Shown: positions 1 through 9,261 of the stretch, in pieces | Layout: the number at the start of each line of letters is the position of its first letter | Numbering within the stretch: position 1 is the first letter of the stretch | NCBI GenBank assembly: GCA_000733355.1 | Contig: JNVV01000052.1 | Coordinates: 21,254 to 85,253 of the forward strand | Direction: 5' to 3' | DNA: 64,000 nt | Origin: Falciphora oryzae | Taxonomy: Eukaryota > Ascomycota > Sordariomycetes > Magnaporthales > Magnaporthaceae | Program-made: the position numbers and the translations under genes | The notes under the pieces: generated by a model | Databases searched by the model: none | What the model was told of the DNA's origin: nothing | The model's input: the letters and a program-made list of their open reading frames with translations, nothing else

Positions 1-1525
1 TAAATATAACATATTAAATTTTGGTAAAATTTAATTATAAATTGGGCGAGTTATTTCGTTGAAAAAAACCGCGCCCAGTATGGGATTTTAAAATGCACGA
101 CTCGCTTATATGCGCGACTCGCTTATAAACCACGTTATAGCCTTATCAATTATAAAAATCATTTGGTTTTTAATAACCCTATAGGAAAAGTTAACCCCAA
201 ACTTTAAAAAGACATTTATCACCCGTTGCGGAACGCCACTGTTCATTTAATAAATCCCAAAAACCCGCCCTAAATAGTTGCTTTTTTTAAGCGCCCGCGC
301 GTGTGCCATAATACTTGCAATCATATAACGGGGGCCAAGGTTTGTGGCTATAGTTGTTACCGCCCCTCCAAATGTTGCTGCCCCTTCAGGTGTCGCTGCC
401 CCTTTAGGTGTCGCTGCCCCTCCAAAGGTCGCTGCCACTCCAGGGGTCGCCGCCCCACCTAAAGTAACTGTCCCCCCTAAGGTCGCCGCCCTTTTAAGTA
501 TAGGTTTGGGGGTTTAACGGTTAAAGCCATAAAAATCCCAATCGGCTCGGGTATTAATCATAATAGTAGTAAGCAACTAGTTAAATAAGGGCGCATGTTT
601 TTAAAAGCGGGAATCGCATTGCAACAGCTGGTTTTGTACCCAAAAAACGTCGCAAATGTTTTTAGCGGTGTAAAAGGCGTCTCCTTTACTAAACTGTACC
701 GGGTCGAAATTGTCGAACGGGCTAAACGCGGCAAAGGCGTTAAGCTTTCAGCGGATAAAAGCGTAGTACGTATTTAAAGGCGCGCTTTCGCCGTCAAGCA
801 AGATCTAGATGCCAATTTCGGAAAAAGCATGCTGAACGTCGGGGTTTTGCAAACAGGAGCGGAGTTGGGAAAGGCGAAATCCATTGCGTCTGCCATCGGT
901 GCGACGCTAACACGCCCATTGTTTGAAAAATTTGGGGAACGAAGATTGTGGCTTTAAACTGCGCCAAAATTGCAGCGTTTCTTGTACCAGGTCATAGGTC
1001 GGGGAATCGGGCTCTTTTAGGGGGTCGGAATCGTCGTCAGATGGATAGGAATGGCGGGGCTTTTGGAGGGACGCGGGGGCCCCTAAACGGCGAGCTGTTT
1101 GTAGGCGGGAATTCCGCGCCGCTGAAGGTGAATCGAAAGCAGCCGGCCGAGGCGTTAAATAGGGGAAAAAGTTCGAAGGCGTATCATTGCCGTCGCCTTC
1201 GTCGTCGGAGTCGGAGTCGGAATCGGAGTCGGCCGGTAGGAGAGGTGGGGATGTTGCCAAAATCGTGAGATCCGATGTGGGAAACGTGGCATTAGGAGCC
1301 GGTTGCGGCGGTTAATCGGAAAGGAAAGCCGGTAATAAAGAAAGAGAAAAAGGAGACGACATAGCGATAACGCCCAAAATTTCGATTTTCGTAAGCGCAA
1401 ATTCTAAATAGAAACCGGTAGGCACGAATTGCGTAATGTGGTGGAGGAAAAGAGAATGGTAATTTTGGTAGATTGGAAGCTGGGTGGGATTTCAAAATCG
1501 CATGCCACTTTTCGCACTATGCGAC
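1..1525. other. Low-GC degenerate repeat DNA
   Basis: This stretch is visibly poorer in GC than the rest of the window and rich in TA and TTAA words, the look of RIP-mutated repeats in ascomycetes. Open frames exist, including an Asp/Ser-rich one on the minus strand at about 907-1260, but that one begins at a non-ATG codon and matches no family I recognise. Apart from the 18-bp minisatellite inside it, I see no gene. It may be the 5' part or flank of the Fot1-like element that begins near 1655. Confidence 0.6.
356..490. repeat. 18-bp minisatellite, about 7.5 units
   Basis: Consecutive 18-nt units of the form GTCGCTGCCCCTYYARGK start at 356, 374, 392, 410, 428, 446, 464 and (partial) 482. The units differ at a few positions and the array is far more GC-rich than its surroundings. 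On the minus strand it would read as Gly-Ala-Ala-Thr-type hexapeptides, but the frame has no recognisable domain. Confidence 0.8.
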
Positions 1526-1639
1526 CTCAGACCAGATGGCGGCGAAGTTGTGTGGGGATTGTGATTGGCTGAATTAATAATGTGGCTGGATGTGGAGAAA
1601 AAGTAACTTGTGTGACTTTCGCCCCTCATCTGGTCTGAG
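1526..1639. repeat. Inverted-repeat segment, possible MITE
   Basis: A perfect 13-bp inverted repeat, CTCAGACCAGATG at 1526-1538 and its reverse complement at 1627-1639, bounds a 114-bp segment. Imperfect similarity extends inward (GGCGAAGT-like and ACTTGTGTG-like words on both arms). No clear target-site duplication flanks it. It sits just before the recognisable part of the Fot1-like transposase, so it is either a small non-autonomous element inserted there or the element's own terminal structure. Confidence 0.5.
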
Positions 1640-1654
1640 CCACTGAGACTATAC

Positions 1655-2935
1655 CAAAGGGCCAAATGCGAAAATCCCAAGCTCGTTTTTGCGTGGTTCG
1701 ACCTTATGCGGAATATTATAGCTAAATATGGCATTTTGGATGACGACATTTACAATTTCGACGAAATTAGCTTTTTTATGGGCATGATCGCCGCCGTTAT
1801 AGTTATTACAACATCGGAAGGCCGTGGCAAAGCAAAGCTAATTTAGCCTGGCAACCGGGAATGGGCTACAGTTATTTAAAGGGTTAACTATTGCGGTTAA
1901 GCGATCCTTTTTTTTATTATCGTTAAAAGGCAGTACCACCTAGCTAATTAGTACTCGGAAACCGGCTTTCCACGCGATTGGGTTATCGTAACAAATTCCA
2001 ACGGGTGGATTACGAACGAGCTCGGCTTGGAATGGATCCAGTATTTCGATAAACACACTATACCGCGTACGAAAGGCATATATCGTTTATTAGTGCTAAA
2101 CGGATACGAAAGCTACCATTTAACGGATTTCGAACTTTATTGCTAGGAATATAACATTATTACGCTTTGCATATTTCCGCATTCGTTTTACTTCCTTTAA
2201 CCGCTTAACGTTAAGTGCTTTAGCCCAATAAAAAAGGCGTACGGTCGATAAATTAAGAATTTGATAAAATCGCACGTTAACTACGTAACTAAAATCGAGT
2301 TCCTTTCGGCGTTTAAAGCGGCATTTTTTAACTTTATAACTGAAAAAAACATCCAAAAAGGCTTTCGAGGGGCTGGCTTTGCTTTTTTCAATCCGGATTC
2401 GGTTTTAAAAAAGCTGGATGTAAGGTTACGGATTCCAACTCCCCCGAAAACGCCTTTAAACGACCCCGAACTTTGGACTTCCAAAACGCCGCGGATAGCT
2501 AAAAAAGCAACTTCGTAATCCGAACATATTAAAATTCGAATTACCAATTACTAAAGCAGCTTTCCGACACCTATGCTAGCGGCTGTGAACTAAATCGCAA
2601 AAGGGACGAAAGCGATAATGCATAAGGTAGCCCTTTTCCGAACCGAAATATCTACGTTTAAAAAGGCGAACGAAATACTAAATAAACGCCGGAGGGCCAA
2701 AAAAACACGTATCCGATTTAGAGGGTTACTTACCATTAACGAGGTACGAAATGTTCTAAACCAATAGGAGCTAGATGGATAGTTACAGCAAAAAATGCGC
2801 GATTATGGGGGTTAGGAAAGGAGGGCGACGATAACTCGTCGGCGATGTGGCACGTGCGGCAAAACCGGACATAATGCGCGCACCTGTTAGGAAGAAGTAG
2901 AAATGTCCGATGTATATAGTTCCGAGTAGTGTGAA
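1655..2935 (+). pseudogene. Dead Fot1/pogo-type transposase (Tc1-mariner superfamily)
   Basis: One reading frame (codons at 1694, 2084, 2261 and 2843 are all in phase) reads through a Fot1-like DDE transposase and is interrupted only by stop codons. Recognisable pieces in order are: WFDLMRNIIAKYGI near 1694; a YNFDE block carrying the first catalytic Asp; PGNREWATVI; FPRDWVI; NELGLEWIQYFDKHT; a YRLLVLNGYESYH block; IITLC; KKAYGR; FRGAGF; and a C-terminal zinc knuckle (CX2CX4HX4C) near 2843-2888. In this family the second catalytic block reads LDGHES-like; here Asp is Asn and the His residues are Tyr. Stops such as TAA after AKLI and TAG after YHLAN stand where Gln or Trp is expected. No frameshift is needed. 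The recognisable N-terminal DNA-binding region is missing or has decayed beyond reading. Confidence 0.85.
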
Positions 2936-3469
2936 TGAATTCCTGGCGTTGTTGGGTTAACATGCGCGTCGATTGTCCGGAGGTTAGGTGTGGGTGCGTC
3001 ACTCGGTGGTGTGCGTTACTCGGTGGTGAACCACGTTATCCTTTTCGAAAAAAGCACCGTTCGATTCGTTTCGACGAAGGCAATCGAATAGTGGTAGCGG
3101 CGTATGGAACTATTCACTTTTCGCTATTGTAAACCTGCCAATCCTATTATAATATCCCTAGGCTGCCACTTTTTTTAGGTTGACCTTTTTTTTAAAGCAG
3201 TGCTTTAATTAACAAGCCGCGACCTTTTCCCGATTCCCTTTAACGAGGCGATTCCAACGTAGGTTATAGCGATTTTGCATAAGCTTTGTAAGCCTGGTAG
3301 TCGTCCCATAATCTATTGGCTATCAAAGTCCGGTATTGGATCCAAAACGCCTACGTTGTGCCAATTTGCTGGCCTCGTGCCACTGCCTCCCTTTAAACCC
3401 AAGCCCTTTCAAATGCATTTTCTCCGCTAATTTTAGCTTGTTTAAAGCCGGAATTGGATGCTGAAAATG
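2936..3469. other. Repeat-derived spacer between two dead transposons
   Basis: About 530 bp of low-complexity, AT-leaning sequence between the Fot1-like and Harbinger-like remnants. It should include the 3' end of one element and the end of the other. I could not define terminal inverted repeats, and I see no gene. Confidence 0.5.
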
Positions 3470-4517
3470 CCCTGGATTCCCTCTCCAAAATGAAGTTATG
3501 CAGGGCCGTAACGGCTAGCACGATCTCGACTTATGTGCGGATAGGGTAATCCGGCGCCGTGCCCCTTATGATTTTCCACCGGCCTTTAAGCTCGCCGAAG
3601 GATCTTTCAACCCGCACGCGTATTTTTGCATGGTGCAAGTTAAAAAGCTCCTCCGGGGTTTCCGGCCGTGCAAAGCCTTATTCCTGTAAGTGATACCTCG
3701 TCGCGGCGTAGGGAGTAATTACCCCTTGCCCTAGGCCAAAACCGGCATCCCCAAGGTAAAAATAACCCTGTGGGATCAAAAAGCCGCGCGAAAGAGCCTC
3801 CCTAAACATTTGGGAGTCGTATACTAAGCCCTTTGTGCCTACTAGGACGAAAACGAACCGCCCACCGTAATTTACGGCCGCCAAAACGTTCTGTGCAGTA
3901 AGCCCCTTCCGACTCCTCCATGCGACTCCCTCCTCCGCGCTGACTTTGGCGGTAATCAAGGTCCCGTCAACGGCTCCCAAGCACCCAGCAAAGGCCTCCC
4001 GGACCTCCTAACGCCTGCAATCGGGCCAGGAAACGTCGGAAACCCCCGGCAACGTCACAAACGCGCAATGGAAGTACATCATAGCTCGCAGTACCTCGTG
4101 GAAATGCCGGCCCGTTGTATCCGGACTGCGGCCAAAAAGGTGGGCCGTAGCCCGGAAGGAGGCACCCTGCCCACAAATGTATAGGAAAAAGGCAACTTTC
4201 TCGCCCAAAAAGACGTATTTCGACCCCGTAAGTTTTAAATTCGTATTTAGCCAGTCGCAAAGACCCCGGAAGGTACTTTGGCTAACCCGGAAAAGCTCCT
4301 GGAAAACGAGGGCGGCCTTTGGTCTTTGCCAATATCGGAAAAGGGTGCCACCGGAAAAAATCGACGTATGCACAGTCCGCAAGCCTCCGCTTCCGTTAAA
4401 GGGCCCGGCAAAATGGGTAGCGACAAGGATATGCATATAAAGAAGGAAAAGATAACGGACTTTCCGCTGGAACAAGGCCCGAAAGGTGCGAGGGGAAATA
4501 GCCATTGGATAAAGCAA
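3470..4517 (-). pseudogene. Dead PIF/Harbinger-type transposase (DDE_Tnp_4 family)
   Basis: A single minus-strand frame from 4517 to about 3480 reads as a Harbinger-like transposase with in-frame stops and no frameshift. The N-terminal half has family-like helical segments (SKYVFLGEKVAFFLYICGQG; ATAHLFGRSPDTTGRHFHEV). After a TAG at 4008-4010 the catalytic core continues: GAVDGTLITAKV (first Asp), WRSRKGLTAQNVLAAVNY, DSQMFREALSRGF (second Asp), YYLGDAGFG-like (third acidic region) and ITPYAATRYHLQE. A TAA follows near 3677, then EELFNLHHAKIRVRVERSFG and a final ALHNFI block near 3503. These stops lie where the family has sense codons and are compatible with RIP (TGG or CAR turned into stops). 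The element is inactive as it stands. Confidence 0.85.
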
Positions 4518-4915
4518 AAAAAAAACGAGTTAAACGGTATATTTGATGTTCCCAACGGATAGAAATTGCGGTTAAAATCAACGAGTTGTTTACCCCTACT
4601 GCCTCGACTTGACCCGGATCCCCTTCTCTCTATATCCGGCGGCCGGCCTCGAGCCGGATCAAGGGTCACACGTGGCTTACAGGGGCTGCATCTACGCGAC
4701 TCGTTGCCCTGGTCAAAAAGCTACTTCTGGCGGGTCTGGAGCTATATTTATTAGGCTTTTACAAGGGCCAGGGAGCCCCTGGCACGGATCTAGAAACCGG
4801 TTTTCAAGCGGTTTTTAAAAATAGTATGGGAAAAACCAAAAACCCGATTTACTCTAGGACAGGCCCTCAAGTTCGGCTTCCTAGTTGACCCCCTGCCCTC
4901 CTGAATTCCATGGGG
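4518..4915. other. Spacer upstream of the transposase remnant
   Basis: About 400 bp between the Harbinger-like pseudogene and the 15-bp-flanked repeat element. GC content rises here compared with 1-3 kb. It probably holds the 5' end of the Harbinger element. No coding pattern or clear terminal repeat was found. Confidence 0.4.
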
Positions 4916-5300
4916 TTTGGTGAACAAGCGAGAGAGAGAGTCTATTTAACGTCGGTAAGTCGGGATCTACCAGTCCCTGCCTCCCAGGGGGCATACGACG
5001 TGCTAGCGCTACCTAAGCTTGACACTAGGCTATGTGTTGCTATCGAGGCGGCTAACAGATCAAACCAAGGGGCAAGCCCAAGGCACACGGAGTTCGGGCC
5101 GCATTCCGGCGCTCCTTGTTGGTGAGCGGGCAATCGGCAAAAGGGGCGAATAAACGCCGGGGCGCTGTAAGCGCTGCTGTTGGTGGTAGTGAAAGCTGTC
5201 GGCCGGCAAAGTGCCGGAAAAAGAGTGAGGCCGAGTGTGGCGGGAGGGATCGCAATAAACCCCCCCTGGGCCCGGCCGGAGGTGCTTTGGTGAACAAGCG
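4916..5300. mobile_element. Short interspersed element, copy 1, with 15-bp TSD
   Basis: The 15-mer TTTGGTGAACAAGCG occurs at 4916-4930 and again, perfectly, at 5286-5300, bracketing a 355-bp segment (4931-5285). The bracketed sequence starts with (AG)n and TCTATTTAACGTC, and is closely similar along its whole length to 63571-63921 at the other end of the window. Shared blocks include GGGATCTACCAGTCCCTGCC, CGTGCTAGCGCTACCTAAGC, a GCGGGC..ACGCC hairpin region and the terminal GGGCCCGGCCGGAGGTGC. Flanking direct repeat plus a second copy define a mobile element. I saw no terminal inverted repeats and no coding capacity. A 15-bp duplication fits target-primed reverse transcription (SINE or LINE-derived), but this copy lacks a poly(A) tail. 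Confidence 0.75.
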
Positions 5301-5511
5301 TGAGCCACCCAACCACTGATATTGAAGCCACATGCATGCATCGCTTCCCCGCCATCCAGCCCCGCGCCCGTCCCGTCTCATTCTGTGAAGAGTTCCTGCT
5401 TTCCCAAAAGACCATACCAGTCCCAGTCGTCCATGTACGTGGCGATATGAGCATTGTAGCGCCTGTGACGTGTGACTGATATACTTTTACGAAGCGACAT
5501 CTTTTTGCGCA

Positions 5512-5904
5512 ATGCGCCAGCCTCGCTGTGCTCCATTTGGACTCACCATCGGCGAGGAAGACTTTAACAAGCTCAAAGCCGGCAACGAGATCCGGAGTGA
5601 AGACGATGTATGGAAGATTACTGCCGCGGACCCCGATCAGAGTGGGAACATGCCCATCCACATTATGACGGCCTCGGGCCGCCGAACCTGGTTCATCCTT
5701 TTTATGAGACCCCCCGCAAGCGACAGAAGTGCGAAGATTATAGATTTTGCCTGGGGTTGTATGCCTAGTCCCTACCCTAGTGGTATGGAGGAAAGGACGG
5801 CTAAGATGTTCGTCATCAAGCTATACAAAGGAGTACTGGGATGCACATTTGAGGCTCATCGGGAGCCCTGGAAGACGGCTTCAGGTAGTCTCCATGGCAG
5901 GTAA
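5512..5904 (+). CDS. Small conserved fungal hypothetical protein
   Basis: An ATG-initiated 130-residue frame just downstream of the repeat element. The N-terminal half (DFNKLKAGNEIRSEDDVWKI, then NMPIHIMTASG and WFILFMRPP) resembles a widespread family of short fungal proteins of unknown function. In that family a segment like 'edfdklkrG..rseDdkW.i...d.dgnisIHi' is followed by a beta-rich stretch and a Trp near 'i.W'. The C-terminal part (MEERTAKMFVIKLYKGVLGC) also fits the pattern, though the join through residues 78-92 is atypical and may mark a frameshift or a missed intron. No signal peptide is evident. It sits between a mobile element and the GST-like gene, so partial decay is plausible. 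Function is unknown. Confidence 0.4.
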   Translation: MRQPRCAPFGLTIGEEDFNKLKAGNEIRSEDDVWKITAADPDQSGNMPIHIMTASGRRTWFILFMRPPASDRSAKIIDFAWGCMPSPYPSGMEERTAKMFVIKLYKGVLGCTFEAHREPWKTASGSLHGR

Positions 5905-6161
5905 TCAATCAGCTCAAACCCGGTTTCTATATCGACATGGACAGGACAGGGCAGTCGCTGCGGGGGTTAAGATTGGGCGACTTTCTACGTGATATCATCT
6001 TTTTTTTTTTTTTTTTTTTTTATCTCTGTGCTTGCAGCAGAGCGCACTGTGGGAGGGGCAAAATGCACCGAGACAGGAGAGACGGATAGTTTGAGCCACG
6101 ACATCGTCTTGCACAGCTTACAAGGGACAGTTGATTCATCGAACCACATTAACTAGCCCCA
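5905..6161. other. Spacer with a long poly(T) tract
   Basis: Convergent 3' region between the small hypothetical gene (+) and the GST-like gene (-). It contains an uninterrupted run of about 21 T at 6000-6021, which may be a poly(A) trace of a retroposed sequence on the minus strand or a simple repeat. Confidence 0.4.
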
Positions 6162-7168
6162 TCACCGCCTCAGCGGAGCCACCCCCTCCCGCCCATCAAC
6201 GGCAGCCCACTCCTCCAGCGCGTCGATCAGCCTCCCCCACTTGCCGCCGGACCACCTGTTCCTCAGCCCGTCCCACTCGGGCTCGGGCAGGCAGCCGCGC
6301 ATGAACTGCAGCCAGCCGCCGACGATGAAGTCGGCGTACATGGGGCTCCCACGGCCGTCCATGAACGGGCCGTCTCCACCCGGGAAGCAAGGGCTGAGCT
6401 TGCCGTCCAGGGCCTCCTCAAAGTCCTTGACCATCTTGTTCCTCGCCTCGGACCCCTGGGGCACCCCGAGGTCCTCCCATCTCATGTTCTTCATCTCGCC
6501 GGGCATGCGCGCCAGGATGGTGGCCTTGTCGGCGGCGGCGGTGCGCGGGTCGAAGGGCATGTAGCAGCCGGCGAGCGGGGCGCCGTGCTGGGAGAAGAGC
6601 TGGTCCACGAAGGTGTTGAAGGCACAGTGCAGCGCCACCGTGGTGTCCTTTGCCGGGAACAGCTGCCCTGAAGAGGGGTTGGACGACAGGTATGTGTTTT
6701 GCAGGTGCAGCGCGATCTCGAACGTGTCACCCACCACGACCTCGCCGGCCCCGGAGCGCGGGTCCCGGAGGACGGGGAGGGTGGGGAAGTCGCTCCCGTC
6801 CTGGTGCTTGCGGCTCACGGCGAGGTTGAGGGAGTCGCGCGTCGAGGCGATGGCGTTCAGGGGCGTCCATGCCGTGCGATAGGGGACCTCGGCGAAATTG
6901 AGGGCGTAGCTTCGGAGGGAGCGTTAGCAATTGAGGAGCCAATTGTCTGTGGATTTATTCTGAAATTTAGAAAAGGGAGAACATACCGCGTCTTCCACGG
7001 GTTTGGGGCAAATGGGAAGGCGGTGGGGTCCAGAATGATGTCGTAAAACGTGAGGGTACTCTTGTCGGAGGAGTCCATGGTGGCGAGCGTTGTGGCTGTG
7101 ACAGCGGTCTGGGTGTCTAGCATTGAAGTTTGTCTGTCGCTCTCTTGGGATGTGTTCAACGTTTCCAA
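6162..7168 (-). CDS. Glutathione S-transferase-like protein (UstS-type N-domain)
   Basis: The model is two exons, 7168 (or 7078) to 6987 and 6909 to 6162, with a 77-nt intron (GTATGT..CTAAC..AAG). Splicing joins NPWKT to RYALNFAEVPYRTAW and gives about 279 residues from the ATG at 7078. The upstream in-frame ATG at 7168 would add 30 residues without a domain. The N-terminus (LTFYDIILDP, then NPWKTRYALNF) is the thioredoxin-fold GST_N pattern of fungal GST-like proteins related to UstS, and SDFPTLPVLRDP is the expected substrate-proximal loop leading to the cis-Pro. The C-terminal part is helical and ends ALEEWAAVDGREGVAPLRR. Members of this group conjugate glutathione or serve in secondary metabolism; the substrate here cannot be inferred. 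It is transcribed divergently from the N2227 gene, with no biosynthetic cluster nearby. Confidence 0.8.
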
Positions 7169-7682
7169 AACCGAATAGAAGGGTCTGGTAGAACAATGGA
7201 TTGTATTGTATTTGGTAGCGGACGTCTAAACACAGGTTCTTCTTGTGGTTATTATATCACCAAAATCGCTCGCCAGCTGCATCTCCCAGTTTGGAGATGA
7301 TTCATTTTGCGATGAATCATTTCAATTCTCTGCGCAACTGGCTGAGGTGTCTCGCAGAGCTAGAAAAGGCAGCGCATGGATTGGTGTGGATACGTAATCC
7401 ATAGCGGTGAGAGTTGACTTTTGGCCGGCTGGTGGCGTTTTGGGAAAACAAATCGAATGAAATCATCTTGGTCTGGGCGGAAGCTGACGTGATGATGCAT
7501 GTCCTCAATTGCCATTTTGAGCCTCCCTCCTTCAGCACGGGCAAGGACCGACAGCCGGGAGATGCGTCGAGCTGATGGTGGGGTTGGTGGTGGGTGGCGT
7601 CTCGGCAGCCATCAAGGTACGCGTTTCCATGTCGAGAAATTCTTGCTGACCTTGTGCTAGCCTTCCCCCTAGAGTTCCCTGG
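7169..7682. promoter_or_regulatory. Divergent promoter region, GST-like / N2227 gene
   Basis: About 500 bp separating two head-to-head genes. It should contain both promoters and 5' UTRs. I could not pick out a convincing TATA box or named factor site. Confidence 0.4.
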
Positions 7683-9261
7683 ATGACCGAGCCCTGCCCT
7701 CTGAAGAAAATCCAGCACGATTGGCACCCCGCGCCCAAAGCATGCAAAACAGCGGCAATGCGCCTCTCGCCCTGGCTGCTCGTCCGGTTCGTCGCCCAAT
7801 CCTCGCTTGCGGCTCTCGCCACGCTGACGGGCGGGGTGGTCCAGGCTGCCGCTCCGGCTGACGGCGGCGCCGACGATCTCGGCCGTGTCCGCCTGCCCGA
7901 TGAGGGGCTCCCCACGGTAGCCGCCGTCCTCGACGCCAGCCCTGATGGCGGTGAGCCCGCGCACGGCAGCGCCCGCCACGCCGAGGAGAAGGCGCGCCTC
8001 CTGCGGCGCCTGGACAAGACGCACGAGGCCTGGGACACGAACCACCCGCGTGCGCGCCTCCTCGACGCACTGTACGCCTACAGCCGGTACGGCGAGCGCA
8101 CGCGGTCCGACCTGTCGCGGTGGCGGACCCTGTACGCTAACGTCCCGCGGCAGCAGCGCTTCGTGCTCGAGGCCGCCGTCGGCTACTCGCAGAAACTGGA
8201 CACCGTCGAGGAGCTGATAGGGGTGAACGAGGCGCTGTGCGCGCGCGTTGTGGCGGCCGCGCTCGAGTTCTACGGGATCGACGAGCGCGAGCTGCAGGCG
8301 CACATCAAGGCAGCGGAGAGGGCGGGTAAGGCCCCGGACCGCACGAGCGTGTCGCAGGCGCTCAAGCACTACGTGCGCGACTGGTCCGCCGAGGGGAGGT
8401 CCGAGAGGGACAATGCGTTCCCCTGCATACACGCGATACTGCGGGAGCTGTTCCCCGACCGGACCGGCCGGGACGTCAGGGTGCTGCTCCCGGGGTCTGG
8501 TCTCGGCCGTCTAGGTCACGAGATCGCCGGGCTTGGAGGTGAGGGTATAGCGGTGGCCTCCACGAATGGAGCTTGAGAAAAGGGGGGAGCGGAGCTAATC
8601 AAGTGGGACGTTACGAATCGCAGGCTTTGAGGTGACCAACAACGAGTGGTCCGCGTACATGAGCGTGGCATATCGTTTCCTGGAGGCCCACCCAGGGAAA
8701 GAGTCCAACTCGCTGCACCCCTTCGTGGACGGGTGGTCGCACCACGCGACGACCGAGAACATGTTCCGCAGCATCTCCTTCCCGGACATGGCCGTCAACG
8801 CTAGCGGCGTGGTGCTCGTCGAGGGCGACTTCACGGCCGTCTTCCACGCCGAGAAGCCCTCCTCCACCAAGCGATCAAAAAGCGCCGAGCCGCCCGCGAC
8901 GGTCGAGTGCGCCGAGTCGTTTGACGCCATCGTGACGCACTTCTTCATCGACACGGCGCGCAACCTGATGGCCTACCTCGACACCATCTACGCGCTGCTC
9001 CGACCCGGCGGCTGCTGGGTCAACTTTGGCCCGCTGCTGTACGGCACGGGGCCGTGGGTGCAGCTGTCGCTGGACGAGGTGGTGCGCGTCGTCAAGGCCA
9101 TGGGATTCGAGTTCGCGCCCGTGCCGGAGGAGTGCGGCGACGTCTCGCTCGAGGGCGAGCTGGTCCGGGGCAAGACGGCCGTGTACGGGTTTGACGACAG
9201 GGCGCTGACGCGGAACGCGTACTACGCGCAGACTTGGGCGGTTAGGAAGATAGCCCATTGA
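7683..9261 (+). CDS. N2227-domain SAM methyltransferase (carnosine N-methyltransferase-like)
   Basis: Two exons, 7683-8538 and 8624-9261, with an 85-nt intron (GTGAGG..CGCAG). They encode 497 residues, or 472 from the in-frame ATG at 7758. The second ATG begins a hydrophobic stretch (MRLSPWLLVRFVAQSSLAAL) that could be a signal peptide or anchor, so the start is open. The body matches the N2227/CARNMT1 family: RWRTLYANVPRQQRFVLEAA; a SAM-binding loop VLLPGSGLGRLGHEIA; then, across the splice site, GFEVTNNEWS; later DAIVTHFFIDTARN, YALLRPGGCWVNFGPLLY and a WVQLSLDEVVRV helix. Family enzymes methylate carnosine or related imidazole peptides using S-adenosylmethionine. The fungal substrate is not established. 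A hydrophobic N-terminus is common in fungal members. No break is seen. Confidence 0.88.

Noticed and set aside
907..1260. Asp/Ser-rich minus-strand frame (SDSDSDSDDEG)
   Set aside because: Starts at a non-ATG codon in degenerate repeat DNA and has no recognisable domain. Kept only as a remark in the region entry.
4942..5661. 239-residue minus-strand frame across the repeat element
   Set aside because: It crosses the element boundary at 5285 and overlaps the better supported plus-strand frame at 5512. It appears to be chance.
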